In this document: in pieces, positions 46,524 through 55,414 of the stretch | How positions within the stretch are numbered: position 1 is the first letter of the stretch | Layout: every line of letters starts with the position of its first letter | Source: PALSA-894 sp963828625 | Lineage (GTDB): Bacteria > Pseudomonadota > Alphaproteobacteria > Rhizobiales > Xanthobacteraceae | Length of the DNA: 64,000 nucleotides | Assembly (NCBI GenBank): GCA_963828625.1 | Contig: CAWHEX010000011.1 | Span: 1,054,001 to 1,118,000 of the forward strand | Direction: 5' to 3' | The notes under the pieces: generated by a model | Database searches by the model: none | What the model was told of the DNA's origin: nothing | The model's input: the letters and a program-made list of their open reading frames with translations, nothing else | Translations under genes and position numbers: made by a program

Positions 46524-46910
46524 ATGGCTGCTCGCAAGAAGAAAGCGAAGAAATCCAAGAGCAAGAAGAAGGCGAAGAAGCTCGCCACAATGAAAAAGCG
46601 ATCCGGCGCAAAGCGCAGGATGAAGTCCGCACCGAAGAAGAAAGCCAAGAAGGCCGCGGCGAAAAAGACCGTCGCGAAGAAGAAAGCTGCGCCAAAGAAA
46701 GCCGTCGCGAAGAAAAAGGCCGTTGCCAGAAGGAAGCCTGTCGCGAGCAAGCCCGCGCCGCAGGCACCGGCCGCCGCGATGGCTCCGCCTCCGCCACCCC
46801 CGCCGCCTGTCGCGCCACCTGCGCCACCCGCCGCGGACCCGAGCCCGATCACCTATCGCCCGTTCGGTGAGCCGGCGGGAGACAGCAGTCCGGATGACAA
46901 CAAGACCTAG
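46524..46910 (+). CDS. Lysine/alanine-rich histone H1-like protein
   Basis: The 128-aa protein begins MAARKKKAKKSKSKKKAKKL and continues with AKKAAAKKTVAKKKAAPKKA repeats, then a Pro-rich segment and an acidic end (DSSPDDNKT). The basic half resembles histone H1 C-terminal domains and bacterial AlgP/Hc-type nucleoid proteins, so DNA or RNA binding is likely. GGAGG precedes ATG 46524. Its last 17 bases overlap the start of the malate synthase frame, which opens with a second Lys-rich stretch. Low-complexity composition makes homology calls unreliable. Confidence 0.7.
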   Translation: MAARKKKAKKSKSKKKAKKLATMKKRSGAKRRMKSAPKKKAKKAAAKKTVAKKKAAPKKAVAKKKAVARRKPVASKPAPQAPAAAMAPPPPPPPPVAPPAPPAADPSPITYRPFGEPAGDSSPDDNKT

Positions 46911-48819
46911 GAAAAAGAAAACATCCGGCAAGAAGACGAAGAAGCGCACGGCCAAGAAGGCCGTGAAGGCGCGCGGCAAGAAACCCGCGCGCCGCCTCAA
47001 GAAGCCAAAGAAGAAAGCCGCCGCAAAAGCGGTCGCGCGCAAGAAGTCCGCGAAGCCGGCAAGGCCGAAGCCGAAGCTCAGTGCGCGCGCTGGCGTCAAC
47101 CGCACGGACCGGCGGCATCTCGCGTTGCTTGGCGCCGCGGGCCGCCGCTCCAAGCAGACCGAGGGCCGTGGCCCGGCGCGGGGAAGGGTCAGCCCGCGAC
47201 GGCCGGCGGCGAAGCCCGCGCGCGGTGCGCCGCGCGTTCCGGGCGTCGCCATCAAGGGACCGCTCGGAGCGCGCTACACCGAAATCCTCACGCCGGCGGC
47301 ACTGCGCTTCCTTGCGGAACTGCATCGCGAGTTCGAGGCCGCGCGCGAGCGCCTGCTTGCGGCGCGCGCCGAGCAGCAGCAGCGCTACGACGAAGGCGAG
47401 CTCCCGGATTTCCGCGCCGGCACGAAGGTGATCCGCGACGATCCGGACTGGCGCGTCGCGCCGATCCCGGAGGATTTGCTGGACCGGCGCGTCGAGATCA
47501 CCGGGCCGGTCGATCGCAAGATGATCGTCAACGCGCTCAATTCCGGCGCGCATGTCTTCATGGCGGACTTCGAGGACGCGAATTCCCCGACCTGGGCGAA
47601 CAATCTCGAAGGCCAGATCAACCTGAAGGACCGCTGGGCCCGCAAGATCGATTTCACCGACAAGGAATCCGGCAAGCGCTATTCGCTCGGCGAGAATCCC
47701 GCGGTGCTGATCGTGCGCCCGCGTGGCTGGCATCTCGTCGAGGAGCATCTGACGGTCGATGGCGAGCCGGTCTCCGCCTCGCTGTTCGATTTCGGACTTT
47801 ATTTCTTCCACAACGCGCAGGCGCAGATCGCGGCCGGCACCGGGCCTTATTTCTATCTGCCGAAACTCGAGACGCACGAGGAAGCGCGGCTATGGAACGA
47901 GGTCTTTGTGTTTGCGCAGGAACGCCTCGGCATCCCGAACGGCACCATACGTGCAACCGTATTGATCGAGACGCTGCCCGCCGCGTTCGAGATGGATGAG
48001 ATCCTCTATGAATTGCGCGACCATATCGCCGGGCTGAACGCGGGCCGCTGGGACTACATCTTCTCGTTCATCAAGAAGCTCGCAAAGCACAAGGACTACA
48101 TCCTGCCGGATCGCGGGCAGGTCGTGATGGGCGAAGCGTTCCTCGGCGCCTACGCGGCGCTGCTGGTGAAGACGTGTCACGGGCGCGGCGCCTTCGCGAT
48201 GGGCGGCATGGCGGCGCAAATCCCGATCAAGAACGATTCCGCTGCGAACGACGCGGCTTTCGCGAAGGTGCGCGCCGACAAGGAGCGCGAGGTGCGCGAC
48301 GGCTATGACGGCACGTGGGTCGCGCATCCCGATCTGGTGCCCGTCGCGAAGGAAGTGTTCGAGCGCATGCTGCCGGAGAAAAATCAGGTCACCCGCGTGC
48401 GCGCGCATGTGCGGGTGCTGCGCGAGGACCTGCTGAAGATCCACCACGGCACCAAGACAGAGGAAGGCTTTCGCCTCAACATCCGCGTCGGCGTGCAATA
48501 CATCGAGGCGTGGCTGCGCGGGCGCGGCGCGGTGCCGATCTACAATCTGATGGAAGACGCCGCGACCGCGGAAATCTCGCGCGCGCAGATCTGGCAATGG
48601 ATCCGCTACGAGGCGGAGCTCGAAGGCGGCATTGTCGTCACGCCGAAGTTCTTCGAGCGCGCGCTGGAAGAGGAGATGGAGCGCGTGAAGGAGGAAGCCG
48701 GCGCGGAGGCTTACGCGGGCGGGCGGTTCGCCGAGGCGATCGCGCTGTTCCGCGACATTTCACTCGCGCCCGAGTTCGTGGAGTTTCTCACGATACCGGC
48801 TTACAAATTGATCGTGTGA
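46894..48819 (+). CDS. aceB: Malate synthase A with a lysine-rich N-terminal extension
   Basis: The catalytic part (from about residue 115, IKGPLGARYTEILTPAALRF) is a complete malate synthase A: RPRGWHLVEEHLTVDGEPVS, PYFYLPKLETHEEARLWNEV, TVLIETLPAAFEMDEILYEL and YNLMEDAATAEISRAQIWQW with the catalytic Asp. It condenses glyoxylate with acetyl-CoA. The frame is open without a break from ATG 46894, adding about 110 basic residues (TRPRKKKTSGKKTKKRTAKK and onward) to the usual ~530 aa. No internal ATG or ribosome-binding site was found at the canonical start, so either the tail is real or an indel hides a separate basic gene. Location next to glcDEF links glycolate oxidation to malate. Confidence 0.9.
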   Translation: MTTRPRKKKTSGKKTKKRTAKKAVKARGKKPARRLKKPKKKAAAKAVARKKSAKPARPKPKLSARAGVNRTDRRHLALLGAAGRRSKQTEGRGPARGRVSPRRPAAKPARGAPRVPGVAIKGPLGARYTEILTPAALRFLAELHREFEAARERLLAARAEQQQRYDEGELPDFRAGTKVIRDDPDWRVAPIPEDLLDRRVEITGPVDRKMIVNALNSGAHVFMADFEDANSPTWANNLEGQINLKDRWARKIDFTDKESGKRYSLGENPAVLIVRPRGWHLVEEHLTVDGEPVSASLFDFGLYFFHNAQAQIAAGTGPYFYLPKLETHEEARLWNEVFVFAQERLGIPNGTIRATVLIETLPAAFEMDEILYELRDHIAGLNAGRWDYIFSFIKKLAKHKDYILPDRGQVVMGEAFLGAYAALLVKTCHGRGAFAMGGMAAQIPIKNDSAANDAAFAKVRADKEREVRDGYDGTWVAHPDLVPVAKEVFERMLPEKNQVTRVRAHVRVLREDLLKIHHGTKTEEGFRLNIRVGVQYIEAWLRGRGAVPIYNLMEDAATAEISRAQIWQWIRYEAELEGGIVVTPKFFERALEEEMERVKEEAGAEAYAGGRFAEAIALFRDISLAPEFVEFLTIPAYKLIV

Positions 48820-48951
48820 AGCGGCCCGCAAGGTGGGCAAGCGAACCTGATTGCATCGTCCCGCCCGGCCTCATAATCTCGCGCCATCTGGGGAGGGACG
48901 GCTGCGCGCCGGCCCGTCATAACCATTCATCCAAGAAACGGAGCACGTGGC

Positions 48952-50022
48952 ATGGCGTACAACATTCTCATCCTGGGCGCGGCCTATGGTTCGCTGCTGG
49001 GCTCGAAGATCCTGTTCGGCGGGCACCATGTGCACCATGTCTGTCTTCCGGCAGAGGCGGACCTCATCAACGCGGAAGGCTTCCGCGTGAAGCTGCCGGT
49101 GAAGGGCCGCAAGGACCCGGTTCTCCTCGACACGCGCAATCTGCCCGGCAAGGTCTCGGCATCCGGCCCGAAGGAAGTGAGCCCGAAGCATTTCGACCTG
49201 ATCGGCCTTGCGATGCAGGAGCCGCAGTACCGCTCGCCTGGCGTGCGCGAACTGCTCGATGCGGTTGCGAAGTCGCGCGTGCCGACAATGTCGATCATGA
49301 ACATGCCGCCGCTGCCGTACGTGAAGCGCATTCCGGGCCTCGACTACGAGGCGTTGAAGCCTGCCTACACGGATGCAAGCGTGTGGGACAATTTCGATCC
49401 GGCCAATCTCACGCTGTGCAGCCCGGACCCGCAGGCGATCCGTCCGCCCGACGGCAAGGCCAACGAGCTACTGGTCACGCTGCCGACCAACTTCAAGGTC
49501 GCGAAGTTCGAAGACGAGCGCGGCAACAAGATCGTCCGTCAGCTCGAGCAGGAGATCGACGCGATCCGCTTCGATGCGGGCGACGGAACTAAGACCGAGC
49601 TGCCGGTGAAGCTACGCGCCTATGACTCGCTGTTCGTGCCGCTCGCCAAGTGGTCGATGCTGCTCGCCGGCAATTACCGCTGCGTGACCGAAGACGGCAT
49701 GCGCACCGCGCAGGAGGCCGTGCACTCGGACATCGAGACCTCGAAGTCGGTCTACAATTTCGTGTTCGACCTGTGCGTCAAGCTCGGCGCTTCCCCGAGC
49801 GATCTCGTGCCGTTCGAGAAATACGCGGCGGCCGCGCAATCACTCGTGCGTCCGGCGTCGGCGGCGCGCGCGTTGCAGAACGGCGTGCCGAACATCGAGC
49901 GGGCCGACAAGCTGGTGCAACTGATCGCCAAGCAGAAGGGCCTCTCCCATCCGGCGATCGACGCGCAGGTCGCGCTGGTCGACCGGCGCCTGGAGGCGAA
50001 CCGCAAGAAGGCGGCGGCGTAA
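48952..50022 (+). CDS. Ketopantoate-reductase-like NAD(P)-binding protein
   Basis: The 356-aa intact protein starts MAYNILILGAAYGSLLGSKI, a Rossmann-type dinucleotide motif (G-A-A-Y-G-S). Later blocks are PVKLRAYDSLFVPLAKWSML, LAGNYRCVTEDGMRTAQEAV and PSDLVPFEKYAAAAQSLVRP. The arrangement resembles ketopantoate reductase/ApbA-like or opine-type dehydrogenases, but the usual GAGAxG is altered to GAAYGS and the substrate is unclear. Ribosome-binding ACGGAGCACGTGGC precedes ATG 48952. It is convergent with the binding-protein gene. Confidence 0.65.
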   Translation: MAYNILILGAAYGSLLGSKILFGGHHVHHVCLPAEADLINAEGFRVKLPVKGRKDPVLLDTRNLPGKVSASGPKEVSPKHFDLIGLAMQEPQYRSPGVRELLDAVAKSRVPTMSIMNMPPLPYVKRIPGLDYEALKPAYTDASVWDNFDPANLTLCSPDPQAIRPPDGKANELLVTLPTNFKVAKFEDERGNKIVRQLEQEIDAIRFDAGDGTKTELPVKLRAYDSLFVPLAKWSMLLAGNYRCVTEDGMRTAQEAVHSDIETSKSVYNFVFDLCVKLGASPSDLVPFEKYAAAAQSLVRPASAARALQNGVPNIERADKLVQLIAKQKGLSHPAIDAQVALVDRRLEANRKKAAA

Positions 50023-50025
50023 GGC

Positions 50026-50724
50026 CTAGTTCGCCGGCGCGAAGCCCGCTTCTTTCCAGTGGTGGGCGTTCGCCGGCTCCGCGAGAAATCTCACGAAGGC
50101 GGTGGCGGGCTCGGGCGCCGGGTTGGCGGCGAGCACCGCCGCGCCGTAGACCGTGTTGAGCTGCACCTCCGCGGGGATCAGGCCGACGGCGGCGACACCC
50201 TTCTCTGAAATGACTTCGCTCAGCGGATAGAGGCCGATCTCGGCTTCGCCCTTGGCGATCGCCGCGACACCGCCATCGAGCGCGTTGCGGTGCGTGACCT
50301 TCGCTCTCATCGCGTCCGCGATACCGAGTTGCTCCCACATCTTACCGAGATGCGCGCCGCTTGGGGTCGCGCCCGGATCGGCGTGCACGACGGACTTCGC
50401 GCTTAGCATCGCGGTCTTGAATTTTTCGAGCGATGAAATGTCCGGCTTCGTGGCCCCCTCGCGCACCACAAGGCCGACGCTCACGATGCCGAGCTTCGCC
50501 CAAGCGTCGGGACGGAACGAGCCATCCTTCACGCGCGCCTCGATCGCCGGCACCGGCATCAGCACCATCTCTGGCTTTTCGCCGGCGTTGAGCTTTTGCT
50601 GCATGGCGCTGATGACGAGGTAGGTGATGTTCACCTTGTGGCCGGTTTTCGTCTCGAACTCCGGCGCCAGTGCGGTCAGGACTTCCTTCGGCGCGCCGCC
50701 GCTCATTACGTGAATGTCCGCCAA
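50026..50724 (-). CDS. ModA-like extracellular-type solute-binding protein lacking a signal peptide
   Basis: The 232-aa protein has the periplasmic binding protein type II fold features IHVMSGGAPKEVLTALAPEF, ALDGGVAAIAKGEAEIGLYP and YGAAVLAANPAPEPATAFVR. TTG 50724 is chosen because GGGAG precedes it; the upstream frame to 50769 gives no signal either. The mature-like start (ADIHVM) means the product would stay in the cytoplasm. Either a leader was lost or the protein is a soluble ligand-binding factor. Neighbours do not include ABC permease genes. Confidence 0.75.
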   Translation of the reverse strand: MADIHVMSGGAPKEVLTALAPEFETKTGHKVNITYLVISAMQQKLNAGEKPEMVLMPVPAIEARVKDGSFRPDAWAKLGIVSVGLVVREGATKPDISSLEKFKTAMLSAKSVVHADPGATPSGAHLGKMWEQLGIADAMRAKVTHRNALDGGVAAIAKGEAEIGLYPLSEVISEKGVAAVGLIPAEVQLNTVYGAAVLAANPAPEPATAFVRFLAEPANAHHWKEAGFAPAN

Positions 50725-50847
50725 GGCATGCTCCCTGAAACGCTCAACACCGAGACGGCAAGCAGGCACGCCGCCTGATCATGCGTTGACCTCGATGGGT
50801 TTTTGCGTATGCGATGGGCGACCGTAGCACGGCAGCAGAGGCAAGCA

Positions 50848-51534
50848 ATGCGCATCATCGATCTGTCACGCGAGCTTTATCACCGCACGCCGAGCTATCC
50901 GGGACAGCCGCCGATCATTCACGGCATATGGAAGACGCACGAGGAAGCGTTCGCGGAATCCGGCAACGTGCACGGCAACAGCGTGATGTATTTCTCCATG
51001 CCGGATCACGGCGGCACGCACATCGATGCGCCGCGCCATTTCGGCAAGACGGGAATGTCCATCGACGAGTATCCGCTGGAGAACTGCATCGTGCAGGGCA
51101 TCTGCATTGACCTGCGCCACATCGCACCGCGTGCGGAGATCACACCCGCCGACCTCGAGGCCGCTGTGAAGAAATCGGGATTGCCGATACCGAAGGGCGG
51201 CACGGTGCTGCTTTGCACCGGCCATCATGCGCGCACGTTTCCGACGCCCGCTTATACGAACGACAATCCGGGCGTGAACGTCGCGGCGACCGAATGGCTC
51301 GCGCGCACAGGCATCGCGCATTTCGGCATCGACTCGATGCGGCCGGGACCCGAAGGCGTCGTCAACGCGCTGGTGCACAAAGCATGCCTCGAACTCGGCT
51401 TCACGCACATCGAGAGCCTGTGCAATCTCGAAACGCTGCTCGGGCAGGGCGAATTCCAGTTCATCTGCCTGCCGCTGAAGTGGCGCGGCGGAACGGGCTC
51501 GCCGATCCGCGCGGTTGCGGTGTTCAGCGACTAG
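50848..51534 (+). CDS. Cyclase/kynurenine-formamidase-like metal hydrolase
   Basis: The 228-aa intact protein has the PF04199 signature MPDHGGTHIDAPRHFGKTGM (H-x-G-T-H-x-D-x-P metal site), with IDLSRELYHRTPSYPGQPP at the start and a second metal-site segment VLLCTGHHARTFPTPAYTND. It would hydrolyse an amide or lactam with Mn/Zn. AGAGGC precedes ATG 50848. It overlaps the convergent ABC gene by four bases. The specific substrate is unknown. Confidence 0.88.
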   Translation: MRIIDLSRELYHRTPSYPGQPPIIHGIWKTHEEAFAESGNVHGNSVMYFSMPDHGGTHIDAPRHFGKTGMSIDEYPLENCIVQGICIDLRHIAPRAEITPADLEAAVKKSGLPIPKGGTVLLCTGHHARTFPTPAYTNDNPGVNVAATEWLARTGIAHFGIDSMRPGPEGVVNALVHKACLELGFTHIESLCNLETLLGQGEFQFICLPLKWRGGTGSPIRAVAVFSD

Positions 51535-53276
51535 GTCGGCGCGGCGCCGAGAACCGCCTCTTTCAGCCTGAACCGTTCGCCGTCGCGTGCGAGCGTCAGC
51601 CCGCGCGTGTGGAAGGCCGCGAGCGTCGAGCGGTGGCCGATCGAGATGATGGTCGCGTTCGGCAGCCGCTCGCGCAGGAGCTTGTAGAGCGCGGCTTCGG
51701 CGGGCTCGTCGAGCGAGGCGGTCGCCTCGTCGAGGAAGAGGAAATCCGGCGCGTGCAGGATCGCGCGCGCAATGCCGAGACGCTGCTGCTCGCCGAGCGA
51801 GAGCATCCGGTTCCAGTGCGCGCGTTCCGCCAGCCGGTCCGCCATCGCGGGCAATCCAACGGCGGTGAGCAGTTCGCGGATGCGGTCCGCGCCGAATGTG
51901 CCGGGCTCCGAGGGATAGTTCACCGCGCCTTCGAGCGTCCCGATCGGCAGATAAGGACGCTGCGGTAACGTCATCGGCTTTGCGTCCGCCGGCACCGATA
52001 TCTTCCCCTTGCCGAACGGCCAGATGCCGGCGATGGCACGGAACAGCGTCGACTTGCCCGACCCGGACGGGCCGGTAACGAGCACCTGCTCGCGCGGCGC
52101 GATCGAAACGCCGTCGGCCGCCACCAGCGGCTTGCCGGCTGGCAGCGTCAATTCGACGTTCTCGAGCTGGAGCTCTTTCGCAGCCGTGCCGGCGACCTTG
52201 ACGGTCTGCGCGCCGGTCGTGAGCGCGTGCGCATTCGCGATCGATGTCTCGAAGCCGGAAAGACGCTCGATCACGGCGCGCCATTCGGCGATGCGCACAT
52301 ACGTATCGACGAAGAACGACAGCGCGCTCTGCACGCTGTTGAAGGCGCTCGCTGTCTGCGTGAGCGCGCCAAGCTGGATGTGACCGGCGAAGTAGGCAGG
52401 GCTCACCACAATGAAGGGAAACACCACGGACGCCTGATTGTAGCTCGCGGTCAGGAACGTGAGCTTCTTCTGGCGCGACATGATGAGCATCCAGTTCTCC
52501 ACGACGGCGCGGAAGCGCTCCAGCAGCCGCCCGCGTTCGGCGCTCTCGCCGTTCAGCAGCGCGATCTGCTCGGAATTCTCGCGCACGCGCACGAGGCTGA
52601 AGCGGAAGTCGGCTTCGTAGCGCTGCTGATTGAAATTCAGCGGGATCAGCGGCCGCCCGACCAGATGCGTCAGCAACGTGCCGGCCGCCGCATAGGCGAG
52701 CGCGGCCCAAACGAGATAACCGGGGATATTCCACGCCACGCCGTAGATCGTCAGCGGTGCGGCGGCGGACAGTCCCCACAGGATCACCACGAACGAGCCG
52801 AGCGAGACGATCGCGCCCAAAAGCCCGACGCCGACGAACAGGCCGAGTTCGATGAACTGCTTGATGTCCTCGGCGATGCGCTGGTCCGGGTTGTCGGCGG
52901 CGTCGCCGAGCAGCTGCATGCGGTAATGATTGGGACCTTCGAGCCAGCGGCCGATGTAGCGCGCGGTCATCCAGCGCCGCCAGCGTATCTGGAGCCACTG
53001 ATTGAGATAGAGCTGGTAGACGCGCAGCACGACGAGCGAGGCGGCGAGCACGCAGAAGAAGATCAGCTCCTTGGTGAAGACGTCCCAGTTGCGCTCCTGC
53101 AGCGCGTTGTAGAACCGTGCATTCCATTGGTTGAGCAATACGGTGACACCGACCACGGCCAGCTCGATCGCGAGCACCGTGCCGAGCAGGACGCGCCCTG
53201 GCCAAGCGTCCTCGGAGCGGAAGTAGGGCACGGCGAGCCGCCAGATTGTGCCGAGCGTTGCGAGGATGCCGGTCAA
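51531..53276 (-). CDS. ABC transporter, SbmA/BacA-like permease fused to ATPase
   Basis: The 581-aa protein has an N-terminal SbmA/BacA-like membrane domain (LLNQWNARFYNALQERNWDV, LQIRWRRWMTARYIGRWLEG, PLNFNQQRYEADFRFSLVRV). A C-terminal ATPase follows with Walker A VTGPSGSGKSTLFRAIAGIW, signature LSLGEQQRLGIARAIL and Walker B FLFLDEATASLDEPAE. Related proteins (COG4178) import peptides or cobalamin or export lipid-linked substrates; BacA relatives matter for very-long-chain lipid modification in Rhizobiales. Intact; convergent with the cyclase gene. Confidence 0.92.
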   Translation of the reverse strand: MTGILATLGTIWRLAVPYFRSEDAWPGRVLLGTVLAIELAVVGVTVLLNQWNARFYNALQERNWDVFTKELIFFCVLAASLVVLRVYQLYLNQWLQIRWRRWMTARYIGRWLEGPNHYRMQLLGDAADNPDQRIAEDIKQFIELGLFVGVGLLGAIVSLGSFVVILWGLSAAAPLTIYGVAWNIPGYLVWAALAYAAAGTLLTHLVGRPLIPLNFNQQRYEADFRFSLVRVRENSEQIALLNGESAERGRLLERFRAVVENWMLIMSRQKKLTFLTASYNQASVVFPFIVVSPAYFAGHIQLGALTQTASAFNSVQSALSFFVDTYVRIAEWRAVIERLSGFETSIANAHALTTGAQTVKVAGTAAKELQLENVELTLPAGKPLVAADGVSIAPREQVLVTGPSGSGKSTLFRAIAGIWPFGKGKISVPADAKPMTLPQRPYLPIGTLEGAVNYPSEPGTFGADRIRELLTAVGLPAMADRLAERAHWNRMLSLGEQQRLGIARAILHAPDFLFLDEATASLDEPAEAALYKLLRERLPNATIISIGHRSTLAAFHTRGLTLARDGERFRLKEAVLGAAPT

Positions 53277-53513
53277 GGGATGCTCCTGTCGTCGGATCGT
53301 GGGATGGCGGCCGGGGATTTAGTTGCTGCCGCAACGGCATTGCGGATTAATCTCATCCGAAATGCGGGGGTTCTGCGGCAATTCGAGGCTTGTGGATTTT
53401 CTCCGACCTGTCCAAAGTAGGTCATTGCCGCTGGAATACCAACCGGGCTCCAGTGGTTCATCAGTGAGAGCGGTTTCCAAAAAGCCGCCCAATCGGACGA
53501 GGGAGGGATACTT

Positions 53514-54653
53514 ATGTCCGCCGAGAAATCATCCACATCAAAAGTTGCAACCCGGCGCCGCTTCATGCTCGCGGCGGGTGCAAGTGCCGCGGCCGTTGCC
53601 GCGCCCAGCGTCGTCAGTGCGCAGGGCCCGATCAGCATGCGCTGGCAGAGCACCTGGCCGTCGAAGGATATCTTCCACGAATACGCACTCGACTACGCCA
53701 AGAAGGTCAACGACATGACCGGCGGCGATCTCAAGATCGACGTGCTGCCGGCCGGCGCGGTCGTTCCGGCGTTCCAGCTGCTCGACGCGGTGTCGAAGGG
53801 CACGCTCGACGGCGGCCACGGCGTGCTCGTCTATCACTACGGCAAGCAGACCGCGCTCGCGCTGTGGGGCTCGGGCCCCGGCTACGCGATGGACGCCAAC
53901 ATGCTGCTGTCCTGGCACAAGTACGGCGGCGGCAAGGAATTGCTTGAGAAGCTCTACGCCTCGATCGGCGGCAACGTCGTGTCGTTCCCGTATGGACCGA
54001 TGCCGACGCAGCCGTTCGGCTGGTTCAAGAAGCCCGTGACCAAGCTCGACGACGTGAAGGGCCTCAAGTTCCGCACCGTCGGCATCTCGATTGACGTGTA
54101 CTCCGGCATGGGCGCCGCGGTGAACGCGCTGCCCGGCGGCGAAATCGTCGCCGCGATGGACCGCGGCCTGCTCGACGCGGCGGAATTCAACAACGCCACG
54201 TCCGATCGCATCCTCGGCTTCGCCGACGTTTCGAAGGTCTGCATGCTGCAGAGCTATCACCAGAACGCCGAGCAGTTCGAGATCATGTTCAACAAGGACA
54301 AGTACAACGCGCTGCCGGAGAAGATGAAGGCGATCATCGCGAACGCCGTGGAAGCGGCCTCGCAGGACATGTCCTGGAAGGCGATCGACCGCTACTCGAA
54401 GGACTACGTCGAGCTGCAGACCAAGGATAACGTCAAGTTCTACAAGACGCCTGACGCGATCCTGAAGCGGCAGCTGGAAATCTTCGACGAGGTGGCGAAG
54501 AAGAAGGCGGCGGAAAATCCCCTGTTCAAGGAGATCGTCGAATCGCAGCTCGCGTTCGCCAAGCGCGCAACGCAGTGGGAGCAGGACACGGTCGTGAGCC
54601 GCAAGATGGCCTTCGACCACTACTGGGGCCCAAATCGTCCGAAGCCGATCTGA
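53514..54653 (+). CDS. dctP: TRAP transporter solute-binding protein DctP (operon 3)
   Basis: The 379-aa protein has a twin-arginine leader (VATRRRFMLAAGASAAAVAA). It belongs to the mannitol/chloroaromatic-type TRAP clade: MRWQSTWPSKDIFHEYALDY, GDLKIDVLPAGAVVPAFQLL, VKGLKFRTVGISIDVYSGMG and LPGGEIVAAMDRGLLDAAEF. ATG 53514 follows GAGGGAGGGATACTT. Members of this clade bind 2-oxoacids, lactate or aromatic acids in the periplasm. Intact. Confidence 0.95.
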   Translation: MSAEKSSTSKVATRRRFMLAAGASAAAVAAPSVVSAQGPISMRWQSTWPSKDIFHEYALDYAKKVNDMTGGDLKIDVLPAGAVVPAFQLLDAVSKGTLDGGHGVLVYHYGKQTALALWGSGPGYAMDANMLLSWHKYGGGKELLEKLYASIGGNVVSFPYGPMPTQPFGWFKKPVTKLDDVKGLKFRTVGISIDVYSGMGAAVNALPGGEIVAAMDRGLLDAAEFNNATSDRILGFADVSKVCMLQSYHQNAEQFEIMFNKDKYNALPEKMKAIIANAVEAASQDMSWKAIDRYSKDYVELQTKDNVKFYKTPDAILKRQLEIFDEVAKKKAAENPLFKEIVESQLAFAKRATQWEQDTVVSRKMAFDHYWGPNRPKPI

Positions 54654-54676
54654 TCGGCCATTACTGAAGTCAGCTC

Positions 54677-54706
54677 AGCACCATTCGGACCCTTCCGAAT
54701 GGTGCT
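54677..54706 (+). terminator. Stem-loop between dctP and dctQ (attenuator-like)
   Basis: A perfect 13-bp stem AGCACCATTCGGA/TCCGAATGGTGCT has a CCCT loop and is followed by TTGCTTTGG, a weak U-tract. As in operon 1, it sits 24 bp after dctP and before dctQ, consistent with partial termination. Confidence 0.75.
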
Positions 54707-54745
54707 TTGCTTTGGTAGAAGGTCTCGTTCACGCGTAAGCGGCCT

Positions 54746-55414
54746 ATGACAGTCGAGAAATTCCTTCACACCATCGACGGCATCAGCACGTGGGTCGGCA
54801 AGGCCTGCGCTTGGCTGATCGTCGGGCTAATGCTTCTGGTCTGCGCCGAGGTCTTCAAGCGCTACATCCTGAACATGCCGACGGCGTGGATCTTCGACGC
54901 CAGCAACATGTTCTACGGCACGCTGTTCATGATGTGTGGCGCCTACACGCTGGCGCAGAACGCGCATGTACGCGGCGACTTCCTGTACTCTTCGATGAAG
55001 CCGCGCACGCAGGCGACCCTCGACCTGATTCTTTATTTCGTTTTCTTTATCCCGGGCATCGCGGCGCTGGTCTACGCAGGCACCGACTACGCTGCCGATA
55101 GCTGGCGCATCGCGGAACACTCGAACGTCACCGCGGACGGGCCGCCGGTCTACCATTTCAAGACCGTCATCCCGATCGCGGGCGCCATGGTGCTGCTGCA
55201 AGGCGTCGCCGAGATCGTGCGCTGCATCGTCTGCCTGAAGACCGGCGAGTGGCCGAGCCGCCTGAAGGACGTCTCCGAAATCGACGTCGTCGAGGAGCAG
55301 CTTGCCCACAGCGAGTACGTCGACGAGGAGTCGCGCAAGATCGCGATTGAAGGCGCGCAGAAGATCGACGAGATCGCTCGCCAGCGCGGCATGGGCGGGG
55401 ACCTGCAAACATGA
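54746..55414 (+). CDS. dctQ: TRAP transporter small permease DctQ (operon 3)
   Basis: The 222-aa membrane protein has KACAWLIVGLMLLVCAEVFK, NMFYGTLFMMCGAYTLAQNA, LDLILYFVFFIPGIAALVYA and VIPIAGAMVLLQGVAEIVRC. It is longer than a usual DctQ because of a charged C-terminal tail (VVEEQLAHSEYVDEESRKIA). The stop overlaps the dctM start by four bases. Confidence 0.92.
   Translation: MTVEKFLHTIDGISTWVGKACAWLIVGLMLLVCAEVFKRYILNMPTAWIFDASNMFYGTLFMMCGAYTLAQNAHVRGDFLYSSMKPRTQATLDLILYFVFFIPGIAALVYAGTDYAADSWRIAEHSNVTADGPPVYHFKTVIPIAGAMVLLQGVAEIVRCIVCLKTGEWPSRLKDVSEIDVVEEQLAHSEYVDEESRKIAIEGAQKIDEIARQRGMGGDLQT

Noticed and set aside
46723..46893. Longer malate synthase start at 46723
   Set aside because: This would lie antiparallel in composition inside the histone-like gene in another frame; ATG 46894 is the first start beyond that shadow.
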